Assembly: GCF_016888125.1 (NCBI RefSeq)
Contig: NZ_JACSWA010000469.1
Span: 1 to 64,000 of the forward strand
DNA length: 64,000 nt
Source: Spirulina sp. CCY15215
GTDB lineage: Bacteria > Cyanobacteriota > Cyanobacteriia > Cyanobacteriales > Spirulinaceae
Reading direction: 5' to 3'
How positions within the stretch are numbered: the stretch's first letter is position 1; each line of letters starts with the position of its first letter. A program made the translations under genes and the position numbers. The notes beneath the pieces were generated by a model. That model was not told the DNA's origin. It saw only the letters and a list, made by a program, of their open reading frames with translations, and ran no database searches. This document shows positions 43,983 through 51,802 of this stretch, one piece after another.

Positions 43983-45467
43983 TTATTTTATTTGTTGAAC
44001 TTTTTTGAGATTACTATCAATTAATCGCAGGTTAACCATAAAAATACTGCCTTCTCCTTGCTTAGAACGCAGAGAAACCATTCCTCCCATCCCTTCAACG
44101 AGAGTTTTAACGATGGATAATCCTAAACCCGTTCCTCCCGTCGTGCGGGATCGAGCCTCATCGGGACGGTAGAAGCGCTCGAAAATGCGGGTTTGTTGAG
44201 CAAGAGGAATCCCAGGACCGCGATCGCGCACCTGAATAATACCGCGATCTTTATCGCGAGAAACCGTAACTGTTACAGGGCGATCGCTGGGGGAATATTT
44301 GACTGCATTATCGATTAAATTTAATAACACTTGTTTGAGGCGATTAAAATCGGCACAGACTTCGATCAATTCGGGGCTATTTTCAAACTCGATCGCGCGA
44401 TCGGGGTTATATTGTTTCGCCATCTCAACCACTTCTGAGGCAAAATCATTGAGGAAAACGGGTTCTTTGCGAAAGTGCAGGTGTCCGCTATCAGCACGGG
44501 CGAGTTCGAGTAGGTCTTCTAGCAATTGTACCGTGCGATCGGCTTCTGAAGATGCAATAGTTAAGGCCTCTTTTTGAGGATCGGTTAAGTTACTGCCGCG
44601 CCGCAAGGTACTTTGTAAATATCCAGAAACAATAGTGAGAGGAGTTCGCAACTCGTGAGAAACATCGCTGACAAATTCCCGTTGGTGTTCCCAGGATTCG
44701 TGAAAACGCTCAAGCATTTGATTGAAGGCGTTTTCCAGTTGGTGTAGTTCGCTGGGTGCAGAGTCGAGATAAAGTTGTTCTTTCCCTAACTGTTCTGCGG
44801 AAAAACTAGCGGTGAGTTGGCTGAATTTCTGTAGAGGTTGCAGGGATTTTTTGATGTAAAAGGCGATCGCAATAGTAATGACTCCAATGGCGATCGCGCT
44901 AACCGAAGAAAGAGTCCAAAGTAGCTTACGAAACATCTGCCGATCTACGGTAATATTGCGAGCAATGTTTATTGTTCCGACAGTGTGTGCGTCCACTTGC
45001 AAATCCCCCGCGCAAATAGCCCAATAACTCTCTCGAATGCGAAATACTTTCGGGATAGGGGTTGCTTGGCGATCGGCAACTAAAAGTAAGCGCTCTTGTC
45101 CTCCTCGTGCTAGACTCGGCGATCGTGCGATCGTACCATCGGGACGCACAACCCAAATAGAGTTTTCTTCCGTCGCAAGATAGGCGATCGCTCTCTCAAT
45201 TGCCTCATCTACGCTCATCATTTCGCTATAAATTTCTACACTTTCACTAAAGCGTTTTGCTAATTGTTCGACTTGTTTCTTATGAGAAGAGATAATTAAA
45301 TAATCGAGTTTCCAAGCAATGCCCAATGTTACGCTACTAATGCCCACTACGGACATGGCTGCAATGCCAATGGTAAGCTGAAATTGCAGGGAATGAACAT
45401 CAAAGCGTTGTCTAAAGTGGTTCGCAGCCTGGCGCGGCCATTGAGGAAACTGCATGAGAAGATGCAA
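43983..45467 (-). CDS. Two-component sensor histidine kinase (HAMP, HisKA)
   Basis: 494 residues. TM1 (LTIGIAAMSVVGISSVTLGIAW) and TM2 (LLWTLSSVSAIAIGVITIAIAFYI) enclose a sensor domain of about 120 residues (SSHKKQVEQLAKRF...IARNITVDRQMF). HAMP, then HisKA (REFVSDVSHELRTPLTIVSGYL, His about 273) and HATPase (N box LNLIDNAVKYS, G1 DRGPGIP, G2 GGTGLGLSIVKTL) follow. This is the BaeS/ManS-like class of kinases common in cyanobacteria; the stimulus is unknown. No response regulator is adjacent. Confidence 0.9.
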   Translation of the reverse strand: MHLLMQFPQWPRQAANHFRQRFDVHSLQFQLTIGIAAMSVVGISSVTLGIAWKLDYLIISSHKKQVEQLAKRFSESVEIYSEMMSVDEAIERAIAYLATEENSIWVVRPDGTIARSPSLARGGQERLLLVADRQATPIPKVFRIRESYWAICAGDLQVDAHTVGTINIARNITVDRQMFRKLLWTLSSVSAIAIGVITIAIAFYIKKSLQPLQKFSQLTASFSAEQLGKEQLYLDSAPSELHQLENAFNQMLERFHESWEHQREFVSDVSHELRTPLTIVSGYLQSTLRRGSNLTDPQKEALTIASSEADRTVQLLEDLLELARADSGHLHFRKEPVFLNDFASEVVEMAKQYNPDRAIEFENSPELIEVCADFNRLKQVLLNLIDNAVKYSPSDRPVTVTVSRDKDRGIIQVRDRGPGIPLAQQTRIFERFYRPDEARSRTTGGTGLGLSIVKTLVEGMGGMVSLRSKQGEGSIFMVNLRLIDSNLKKVQQIK

Positions 45468-45590
45468 TAAAAGTATAGATTTTCGATCTGATGCTAGCCT
45501 AACTTATCATTCTGAGAAGGGAATGATAAGGGAATGAGGGAACAATTCAGGTTTCAGTTACTATAAAACAAGGGTTTCAGGTCTTTCCTT

Positions 45591-45702
45591 TTACCATGAG
45601 AATTGTTTGCGGAAAAGCGATATTCTTAAGGCAATTTGAAGCAAACGAGGTTCGGGGATCGGTTCACCTTCTGCTTGCCATGCTTCCAAATATATTGCTA
45701 TA
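45591..45702 (-). pseudogene. HicB-like antitoxin remnant
   Basis: The minus strand encodes AIYLEAWQAEGEPIPEPRLL, followed by QIALRI and a stop at 45591-45593. The pattern resembles the C-terminal end of HicB-family antitoxins (acidic helix, then PIPEP). No start, RNase H-like core or HicA toxin is present. Short match, moderate reliability. Confidence 0.4.
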
Positions 45703-45761
45703 AAAATAAACAAACAAAAAGAGACTGATATCAACCAGCCTCAACATTTCTTAAAGAGTTC

Positions 45762-46229
45762 TTATTCACCGATCGCCTTTTTGCGTTTCTGTTCCTTTTG
45801 CTTAAGTTCTTGTTCCCGTCGGAGTCGGTTCTGTACAGCCGAAATCGAAGCATCAACAGGAAAACCCGCAATAGGAATTGTTTGATATTTTCGTGCTGCT
45901 TCTAACTCCTTCAACTCCGTGTAATCTACCCAATGAATGCAGTTCACCGGACAAGTATCGATCGCCTCGCCAATGCTGTCCTCCGAGTCGCCATCTTGAC
46001 GAATCACCCGCGCCCGTCCATAATCCGGCTCAATATAAAAAGTATTCGGAGACGTATGGGCGCAGTGTTTACAACCGATGCAAGTGACCTCATCGACGTA
46101 AACCCCCTTCTCTCGCAGTTTCCCGCCTAATTCTGGCTCAAAACCCGTGCGATCGGGAGCATCTCGAAAAATGCCCCCCAACTCCGGTTCAAAACCCGAT
46201 CTCTCTTGAGTAGGATCGAAATCGCTCAT
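45762..46229 (-). CDS. 4Fe-4S ferredoxin with N-terminal repeats
   Basis: 155 residues. The 4Fe-4S site is VTCIGCKHCAHTSPNTF (CxxCxxC) plus CPVNCIHWVDY (final Cys before Pro). The N-terminal 35 residues contain two copies of TGFEPELGG (RSGFEPELGGIFRD and RTGFEPELGGKLRE), an unusual extension possibly for docking; the C terminus is a charged helix. It directly abuts the upstream DUF1257 gene (its stop codon sits against this ATG), so the two are coupled. The partner is presumably a DUF1257/Ycf35-type protein; the electron acceptor is unknown. Confidence 0.88.
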   Translation of the reverse strand: MSDFDPTQERSGFEPELGGIFRDAPDRTGFEPELGGKLREKGVYVDEVTCIGCKHCAHTSPNTFYIEPDYGRARVIRQDGDSEDSIGEAIDTCPVNCIHWVDYTELKELEAARKYQTIPIAGFPVDASISAVQNRLRREQELKQKEQKRKKAIGE

Positions 46230-46616
46230 TTAAGCACTCCAGCGCTGGACAACCAAACAAATAGAACCATCTTCATTTTTCTGCTCTCGCGCTACCTGAA
46301 ACCCTTGTTTTTCCGTTTCGCCAACAACGGTGTGATAAGCATAACGCTGAGTCACCTGCTTAATAAAACCTTCCACAGATAAAGGCTGTTGCCAGTATTG
46401 CAGATCGGCAACCATTTCGTACTCTTCCCCATTCCAGCTAAAACCGATGTCGTAGTTGTTTTCTTGTTCTACGACAACTTCAGCACTCTGAGTTTTACCT
46501 TGATAACCCCGAACAGTTTCGGGACCTTCTTTCCACTCAATATCCAAGTCAGTCAAAGCCGCTTTGAGAGAAACAAGATTGCGAATTTGGGTTTTGATAT
46601 TGCTGAAATGAGACAT
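46230..46616 (-). CDS. DUF1257 (Ycf35-family) protein, copy 1
   Basis: 128 residues with the family opening SHFSNIKTQIRNLVSLKAALTDLDI and the central YDIGFSWNGEEYEMVADLQYW. The protein is small, soluble and has no cofactor motif. A second member lies at 51111-51461, with identical start residues (MSHFS) and pattern but about 30-40 percent similarity by eye. This copy is followed without a gap by the ferredoxin and preceded by DUF2997 after a repeat tract. Such genes are conserved in cyanobacteria and in red-algal plastids (ycf35). Biochemical role unknown. Confidence 0.88.
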   Translation of the reverse strand: MSHFSNIKTQIRNLVSLKAALTDLDIEWKEGPETVRGYQGKTQSAEVVVEQENNYDIGFSWNGEEYEMVADLQYWQQPLSVEGFIKQVTQRYAYHTVVGETEKQGFQVAREQKNEDGSICLVVQRWSA

Positions 46617-46663
46617 ATTGTAAAGTTCCTTAATGAATAATTGAAATCAGAATTTTATGTAGG

Positions 46664-46862
46664 GGCGCAATGCTTGCGCCCAATCTGGTTTGCTTGCGCC
46701 CAATCTGGTTTGCTTGCGCCCAATGCTTGCGCCCAATGCTTGCGCCCAATGCTTGCGCCCAATCTTGCGCCCAATCTTGCGCCCAATCTTGCGCCCAATG
46801 CTTGCGCCCAATCTTGCGCCCAATCTGGATTGCTTGCACCCCATTTGGTTTGCTTGCGTCCC
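46664..46862. repeat. 11-bp tandem repeat tract (TTGCGCCCAAT)
   Basis: Eleven exact TTGCGCCCAAT units occur in about 150 bp with spacers C, GC or CTGGTTTGC, followed by two degenerate units. At the left edge GGGCGCAA-TGC-TTGCGCCC is a perfect palindrome. It separates the DUF2997 and DUF1257 genes. Frames crossing it in both directions are artefacts. Confidence 0.92.
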
Positions 46863-46880
46863 CTTGCTCATTTTGTGACC

Positions 46881-47111
46881 TTACCAATCCGTCCAAGTCG
46901 TTTGGGGATTAGTTGCTGCAACAGAATCAGAGACTTTCCCCTGTTGCTTGAGGGCGTAATAGTCTGAAGTTTTTTCCACAGACATGACCCGACCGAGTTG
47001 AGCCTCGATCGCCGCAGTGACTTCCGCGCAAGATTTGCCCAGGATTCCCGTGACTTTCTCTTGTACGCGACCGTCTGGATAAATAATAAACTCTAGGGTT
47101 TCCATGCTCAT
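46881..47111 (-). CDS. DUF2997 protein
   Basis: About 76 residues. The core METLEFIIYPDGRVQEKVTG, followed by GKSCAEVTAAIEAQLGRV, matches the DUF2997 pattern: a beta-hairpin, then a helix with one conserved Cys. GGAGGAG lies 12 nt before ATG 47111; an ATG two codons later and a TTG at 47132 are alternatives. In cyanobacteria DUF2997 genes recur beside DUF1257 genes, as here, so the two proteins probably work together. Function unknown. Confidence 0.82.
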   Translation of the reverse strand: MSMETLEFIIYPDGRVQEKVTGILGKSCAEVTAAIEAQLGRVMSVEKTSDYYALKQQGKVSDSVAATNPQTTWTDW

Positions 47112-47332
47112 CGCTGGGGGTTGCTCCTCCAAAATGCAGATAGAGAATAGGGGGAAAAATGCGATCGCAGTTCTCTTTTTGTCTTACCCATTTTTCGGCG
47201 AAACAGTATTAATATTTCAAGAATCTTAACAAAGTTTCGTATTAATGGAACAACTCGCCTCAATATTTTGTTAAGTTTCCCGTAACTTTTTCCGAGAGTC
47301 AAGCAATTTAACCTAAAACGAGAGAATACGGG

Positions 47333-47367
47333 AGTGGGAGCGTCTCGCTCCCTAGTTGCGTAAATCC
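47333..47367. repeat. Copy of the 27139-27173 hairpin repeat
   Basis: GGGAGCG-TCT-CGCTCCC (47336-47352) flanked by AGT and TAGTTGCGTAAATCC, with two changes compared with the copy beside the 24-bp array at 27.1 kb. It lies in the promoter region of the gene that starts at 47432. Confidence 0.8.
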
Positions 47368-47431
47368 TCTAAATTAAGGATTCTTGTGGAAAATCTTTGC
47401 TTCAAAATAAACAATTTCTCTCTAGAGATAG

Positions 47432-48664
47432 ATGCAACTTCAATTTTGGGACTGGTTTAAAAACGGTTTACTCTTGGGACTGATTGCGAGTTTGGCGATC
47501 GCCCTCTTGAATGCCCCTATTTCTCCGCGTCCTTTACCAATAGATGCGGGGGAAGTTCGTGGTGTTTGGCTAACCAATGTCAATAGCGGCGTACTCTTTT
47601 TCCCTTGGGGTATACAACGCGCTGTTAATACATTGGCGCAATTGCATTTTAATACTCTCTATCCCGTCGTTTGGAATCGAGGAGATACGTTTTATCCCAG
47701 TGCGATCGCCAAAGCAGCAACCGGACGCGATCGCGAACCTTTCCTCAAACTCATGCACTTGGGTTCCGATGTACTCAAAGAGGTCGTAACCCGAGGACAT
47801 CAACAAGGATTTAAGGTTATTCCCTGGTTTGAATATGGTTTGATGACTCCTCAAGGTTCAGTCTTAGCTAAACGTCATCCCGACTGGTTTACGCAAACCT
47901 TAGATCGACAGCGAAAAGAATATCGCGATGCTTTTCAAGATAGCGAAGAACCCAAAAAGTCCTTTGAGTGGTTCAATAATTTATTTTCCATGCGTCAGGT
48001 GTGGTTAAACCCGTTACATCCAGAAGTGAGAAAGTTTATCAAAGGACTGATTTTAGAGGTTGTCCAAAATTATGATGTTGACGGCATTCAGATCGACGAT
48101 CATTTTGGGATACCCGTAGAAATGGGCTACGACGATTTAACCCTGCAAATCTATCAAAAGGAACATCAGGGTAAATTACCCCCCAGCAACCCTTACGACC
48201 CGCGTTGGATGGGGTGGAGAGCAAACAAAGTTACTGAGTTGATAACAGAAATTTATCAGGAAGTTAAAGCCATAAAACCCGATTGTCTTATTTCTCTGTC
48301 TCCCAATTCTCAAAGCTATTCCTATACAAATTATCTACAAAATTGGCAAGTTTGGATTGCTCGAGGTCTGATTGATGAATTAGTCCTGCAAGTCTATCGT
48401 GGCGATCGCCAGGGCTTCATTAACGAACTCTCTCAACCCCCAGTCCGTTTCGCCCAACAACATATCCCCGTCAGTATTGGCATTCTAAGCGGGGTCGTCT
48501 CCAAGCCCGTCCCTATGAATACCATTCAAGAACAAGTTCGAGAAGTCCGCGATCGCCATTTTGCTGGTGTTTCCTTCTTTTACTGGGAAAGTCTCTGGGG
48601 TTACATCGCCCCAGAATCCCCAAAACGCCGCAGACAAGGCTTTAGCGACTTATTTACCGGATGA
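47432..48664 (+). CDS. Family 10-like glycoside hydrolase (GHL10/DUF187)
   Basis: 410 residues with an N-terminal signal-anchor (GLLLGLIASLAIALLNAPI). The TIM-barrel start EVRGVWLTNVNSGVLFFPWGI, then YPVVWNRGDTFYPSAIA, WFEYGLM, and DGIQIDDHFG (probable catalytic Asp) and LISLSPNSQSYSYTNYLQNWQVWIARGLIDELVLQVYRG are typical of GHL10 proteins, which resemble YddW and are thought to hydrolyse a glycan at the cell envelope. Substrate unknown. Divergent from the DUF2997 operon and possibly sharing its regulatory region. Confidence 0.88.
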   Translation: MQLQFWDWFKNGLLLGLIASLAIALLNAPISPRPLPIDAGEVRGVWLTNVNSGVLFFPWGIQRAVNTLAQLHFNTLYPVVWNRGDTFYPSAIAKAATGRDREPFLKLMHLGSDVLKEVVTRGHQQGFKVIPWFEYGLMTPQGSVLAKRHPDWFTQTLDRQRKEYRDAFQDSEEPKKSFEWFNNLFSMRQVWLNPLHPEVRKFIKGLILEVVQNYDVDGIQIDDHFGIPVEMGYDDLTLQIYQKEHQGKLPPSNPYDPRWMGWRANKVTELITEIYQEVKAIKPDCLISLSPNSQSYSYTNYLQNWQVWIARGLIDELVLQVYRGDRQGFINELSQPPVRFAQQHIPVSIGILSGVVSKPVPMNTIQEQVREVRDRHFAGVSFFYWESLWGYIAPESPKRRRQGFSDLFTG

Positions 48665-48800
48665 ATCTCCCCTCATTTCTCCCCGCTTTGTAAACAAATA
48701 TTACAATAATGCTGTCATACTGGCTTGGCATCTTGACAGTTTCCCAAAAAGGCAATTAAGATGGCACAACATACCCGGGTAAAAACAAAACAAGCACGAG

Positions 48801-49220
48801 ATGCAAGACAAGCACAAAGTTACTCTTTATCTTCCACCAGACCTCCACCAAAGACTTAAAATCAAGTCCGCCGTGGATATTGAATCGATGTCCGCAATGG
48901 TAGAAAAGGCCGTTCTTTTTTACTTGCAGCATCCGGAAGTTATCGAACAAACCCAGGAACAAAACCAATCTTTGGAGGGAAAACAAGGGCAAACCCACCA
49001 GGTTTATCATTGTCCCGACTGTCGCTCTCCTGTCGTTCAAAGAGAGGGTGAATTGATTTCTTTAAAAAACCAAGCTGGCGTTCTCGTTAATGAAATTTCC
49101 CAGGAAATCTCGGTTGAGAAAATGCGCGAGCAGGTTAGAGGAGAACTCAATGGAGAACTCAATGAAGAACTCAATTCTCATTCTGAATCTCGGGAAGAGG
49201 AGACCTTAGTTCCTTGTTAA
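48801..49220 (+). CDS. Ribbon-helix-helix protein with zinc-finger-like segment
   Basis: 139 residues. The N terminus (KVTLYLPPDLHQRLKIKSAVDIESMSAMVEKAVLFYL) fits an RHH DNA-binding fold. The middle holds a CPDC pair (YHCPDCRSPVV, about 72-78) that could bind zinc if a second pair were supplied by another subunit; the only further Cys is the last residue. The C terminus has a short run of GELNGELNEELN repeats. It lies about 170 bp before ycf46 on the same strand and may regulate this neighbourhood. Confidence 0.75.
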   Translation: MQDKHKVTLYLPPDLHQRLKIKSAVDIESMSAMVEKAVLFYLQHPEVIEQTQEQNQSLEGKQGQTHQVYHCPDCRSPVVQREGELISLKNQAGVLVNEISQEISVEKMREQVRGELNGELNEELNSHSESREEETLVPC

Positions 49221-49389
49221 AGTTTCCTGTTATTTTATTTCTATTGGGTTTTTCTGTTAGAAAATAATTTCGCCCTATTAGAATCTCATTTCACTCTCAT
49301 TGCCTAATATTTTTGGAGATTTTTCTAAATCTCTTTAGATCGCAAGGGGTTTGATTGTTGAGCGATCGATTACTTAAGGGTTAATCACC

Positions 49390-50928
49390 ATGAAAGAAGA
49401 ATTAAGCATTCTCATCAAAGCTCAATATCCCCTAATTTATCTCGTTACTCCCGAGGAGCAGCGAGCAGAGCAGGCGATCGCCCGCATCGCTCGAACAGAA
49501 ACCCAACACCAACAGGTTTTTGTTTGGACGATGACCCAGGGGATGGTGGAATGTGGAAACGAACAGACAAACCCAGATCGGAATCAAGCGCGGAATTCAA
49601 CCCGACACAATACTGTCTCCCCAGAAGCCGCAATTAAATGGGTGATTCAGCAGGAACAGGCGGGACTATTTATATTTAAAGACTTACACGATTTTATTAC
49701 AGATCCAGGCGTAAAGCGAGCATTAAGAGATGCGATCGCCTCCTTTAAAGGGACTGAGAAAATTATCATTCTCATGTCTCCCCTACAAGAAATTCCCATT
49801 GAACTCGAGAAAGAAGTCGTCGTTCTTGACTATCCCCTGCCCAATATGGCAGAACTGAATAAAGTTCTCGATCGCCACCTCAATAAAACCAAGACGAGTC
49901 GTATTACCACAGAAGTTCGCGAGAAACTACTCAGAGCGGCCCTCGGTTTAACCAAAGACGAAGCCGAAAAAGTTTACCGCAAGGCTTATGTTAAAGCCGG
50001 TCGTCTCACCCAAGAAGAAGTTGACATTATTCTTTCAGAGAAAAAACAACTGATTCGACGCAATGGCATCTTGGAATATATCGAAGAAGATGAAACCCTT
50101 GACGCGATCGGAGGTTTAGACGAGTTAAAGAAATGGCTGCGCCAACGTTCTAACGCCTTCACCGAACGAGCCAGAGAATACGGACTTCCTCAACCGAAAG
50201 GAATGCTCATTTTAGGAGTTCCAGGCTGCGGTAAATCCTTGATCGCCAAAACCACATCGCGTCTCTGGGGATTGCCCATCCTGCGCTTGGACATGGGGCG
50301 AGTGTATGATGGTTCAATGGTAGGGCGATCGGAAGCCAACTTACGCAATGCCCTCAGAACCGCCGAGTCAATTTCTCCCGCCATTCTCTTCATTGACGAA
50401 CTCGATAAGTCCTTTGCAGGGGGGACGGGTTCTGCGGACTCCGATGGCGGTACATCGAGCCGAATTTTTGGCTCCTTCCTAACCTGGATGCAGGAAAAAA
50501 CCTCCCCAGTGTTTGTTATGGCAACAGCAAACCGGATCGAAAGATTGCCAGGGGAATTTTTACGCAAAGGACGCTTTGACGAGATATTTTTTGTTGACCT
50601 TCCCACGCAACAAGAACGGGAAGAAATATTTAGAATTCATTTATGCAAGCGACGGGATGACATTGCACGCTTCGACCTTCCCCAACTTGCTACAATGTCC
50701 GACGGATTTTCCGGAGCAGAGATCGAGCAGGCAATTATCGCCGCCATGTACGAAGCATTCGCCCAAGATCGGGAATTCGTACAAATCGATATTATTGCGG
50801 CACTCAAAGCCACTCTACCTCTGTCCCGAACCATGATGGAACAGGTAACTGCGCTGCGAGAATGGGCCAGACAGCGTGCCAGACCTGCCGCCACCGCCAC
50901 GGCTGAATACCAGCGCATGGAGTTCTAA
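49390..50928 (+). CDS. ycf46: AAA ATPase Ycf46
   Basis: 512 residues. An N-terminal domain (IKAQYPLIYLVTPEEQRAEQAI...KDLHDFI) precedes an AAA module with Walker A GVPGCGKSLIAKT (about 278), Walker B AILFIDELDKSFAGG and sensor MATANRIERLPGEFLRKGRFDE with an arginine finger region. Ycf46 is conserved in cyanobacteria and red-lineage plastids; slr0374 of Synechocystis is the homologue I recall, and it has been linked to photosynthetic regulation, but its substrates are unknown. It is followed by a structured intergenic region and a DUF1257 gene. Confidence 0.93.
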   Translation: MKEELSILIKAQYPLIYLVTPEEQRAEQAIARIARTETQHQQVFVWTMTQGMVECGNEQTNPDRNQARNSTRHNTVSPEAAIKWVIQQEQAGLFIFKDLHDFITDPGVKRALRDAIASFKGTEKIIILMSPLQEIPIELEKEVVVLDYPLPNMAELNKVLDRHLNKTKTSRITTEVREKLLRAALGLTKDEAEKVYRKAYVKAGRLTQEEVDIILSEKKQLIRRNGILEYIEEDETLDAIGGLDELKKWLRQRSNAFTERAREYGLPQPKGMLILGVPGCGKSLIAKTTSRLWGLPILRLDMGRVYDGSMVGRSEANLRNALRTAESISPAILFIDELDKSFAGGTGSADSDGGTSSRIFGSFLTWMQEKTSPVFVMATANRIERLPGEFLRKGRFDEIFFVDLPTQQEREEIFRIHLCKRRDDIARFDLPQLATMSDGFSGAEIEQAIIAAMYEAFAQDREFVQIDIIAALKATLPLSRTMMEQVTALREWARQRARPAATATAEYQRMEF

Positions 50929-50963
50929 CAGGCTTTCTCCCCTCGTTTTGAAGGGAGCAAAGA

Positions 50964-51048
50964 CTAGCAAATCGCTAGTAGTTTAACGTTAGCAAGTCGC
51001 TAACAAGCAAAAAAAAAGCTGCCTTCAGAAGCCACTCTGACGGCAAGC
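50964..51048 (+). promoter_or_regulatory. Three consecutive hairpins upstream of DUF1257 gene
   Basis: CTAGC-AAATC-GCTAG (50964-50978), GTTAGC-AAGTC-GCTAAC (50988-51004) and a longer stem AGCTGCC...GGCAAGCT with TCAGA/TCTGA (51017-51048). The first two share a loop of the form AARTC, so one may be a duplication of the other. They may act as a terminator for ycf46 or as 5' UTR control of the DUF1257 gene. Confidence 0.7.
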
Positions 51049-51110
51049 TCAAACTCAAAAACACATCACAAATATATCACTGTCGTTTACCTTTTCGAGA
51101 GGAAATCCAA

Positions 51111-51461
51111 ATGTCTCATTTCAGCACCTTGCGTACCAAAATCTCCGATGTTGCGATTCTCCAAACCTCTTTGCGCGATTTGGGCATCAGCGTTAAAGAC
51201 GATGCTGACGTTCGCGGTTATAACGGACAGCGCGTTCGCGCCGACTTGGTTGCCGTTCTCGATGGCGAATACGATCTCGGTTGGTCTCGCAATGGCGATG
51301 GTACCTTTGATTTGATTGCCGACCTTTGGGGTGTTGCTAAAAAGCACAACCAGACCGAGTTGATCAACTCCATCAATCAAAAGTACGCTGTCAACAAAAC
51401 CTTATCTGAAGTCAAGCAACGCGGTTTACAGAATGCCAATGTTAAATTGGTTATCCAGTAG
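51111..51461 (+). CDS. ycf35: DUF1257 (Ycf35-family) protein, copy 2
   Basis: 116 residues: SHFSTLRTKISDVAILQTSLRDLGI, DVRGYNGQRVRADLVAVLDGEYDLGWSRNGDGTFDLIADLWG and YAVNKTLSEVKQRG. It parallels copy 1 at 46230-46616, including the ...YDxGxSxNG...ADL core. GAGAGG precedes the ATG by about 9 nt. Three hairpins lie upstream and a strong terminator downstream, so it is probably expressed on its own. Proximity to ycf46 is conserved in memory for cyanobacteria. Biochemical role unknown. Confidence 0.88.
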   Translation: MSHFSTLRTKISDVAILQTSLRDLGISVKDDADVRGYNGQRVRADLVAVLDGEYDLGWSRNGDGTFDLIADLWGVAKKHNQTELINSINQKYAVNKTLSEVKQRGLQNANVKLVIQ

Positions 51462-51488
51462 TCTCCAATTTGCGTTCCGAAACATCAT

Positions 51489-51524
51489 AAGGGTTAACTG
51501 TTTTTAAGTTAACCCTTTTTTTCT
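51489..51524 (+). terminator. Terminator of the DUF1257 gene
   Basis: AAGGGTTAAC and GTTAACCCTT pair around TGTTTTTAA, followed by a T run. Perfect 10-bp stem about 28 bp after the stop codon. Confidence 0.9.
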
Positions 51525-51638
51525 GCTTGGGGGTTCGGAATACCGAACTCCTTATTTTAATTAAATTAGATCCCAACTATCACGAACTACTGTCCTAGGG
51601 TGCTATTGCCTCCTAATTCTCTCTGGAGTGTTGTCGTT

Positions 51639-51678
51639 TTAACATCAGTTAACCCATTGTTAACCGAAAAGTTAGGGA
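51639..51678 (+). promoter_or_regulatory. Pho-box-like direct repeats upstream of pst genes
   Basis: TTAAC cores begin at 51639, 51649 and 51660 (TTTTAACA, GTTAACCC, GTTAACCG), spaced 10-11 bp, with a weaker GTTAGGGA at 51671. Cyanobacterial Pho boxes bound by SphR are 8-bp repeats with a TTAA core and 3-bp spacers, which fits the spacing though the first base is G rather than a pyrimidine. It lies about 125 bp before the permease gene. Confidence 0.55.
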
Positions 51679-51802
51679 TTTTTTGGAAAGATAGAAAAGT
51701 ATTCAAAATTACAGGATCGAGAAAAACAAATTTAACCTATGCTATACCAACATCCAGTGATTTACTTTACCGCAGAAAAAAGAGCAATCGCTATAATACT
51801 CT

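Noticed and set aside
46630-46967. Several frames of AQ/CAQ or GRK repeats on both strands
   Set aside because: They are translations of the TTGCGCCCAAT tract in different frames; none has a plausible start or conserved part.
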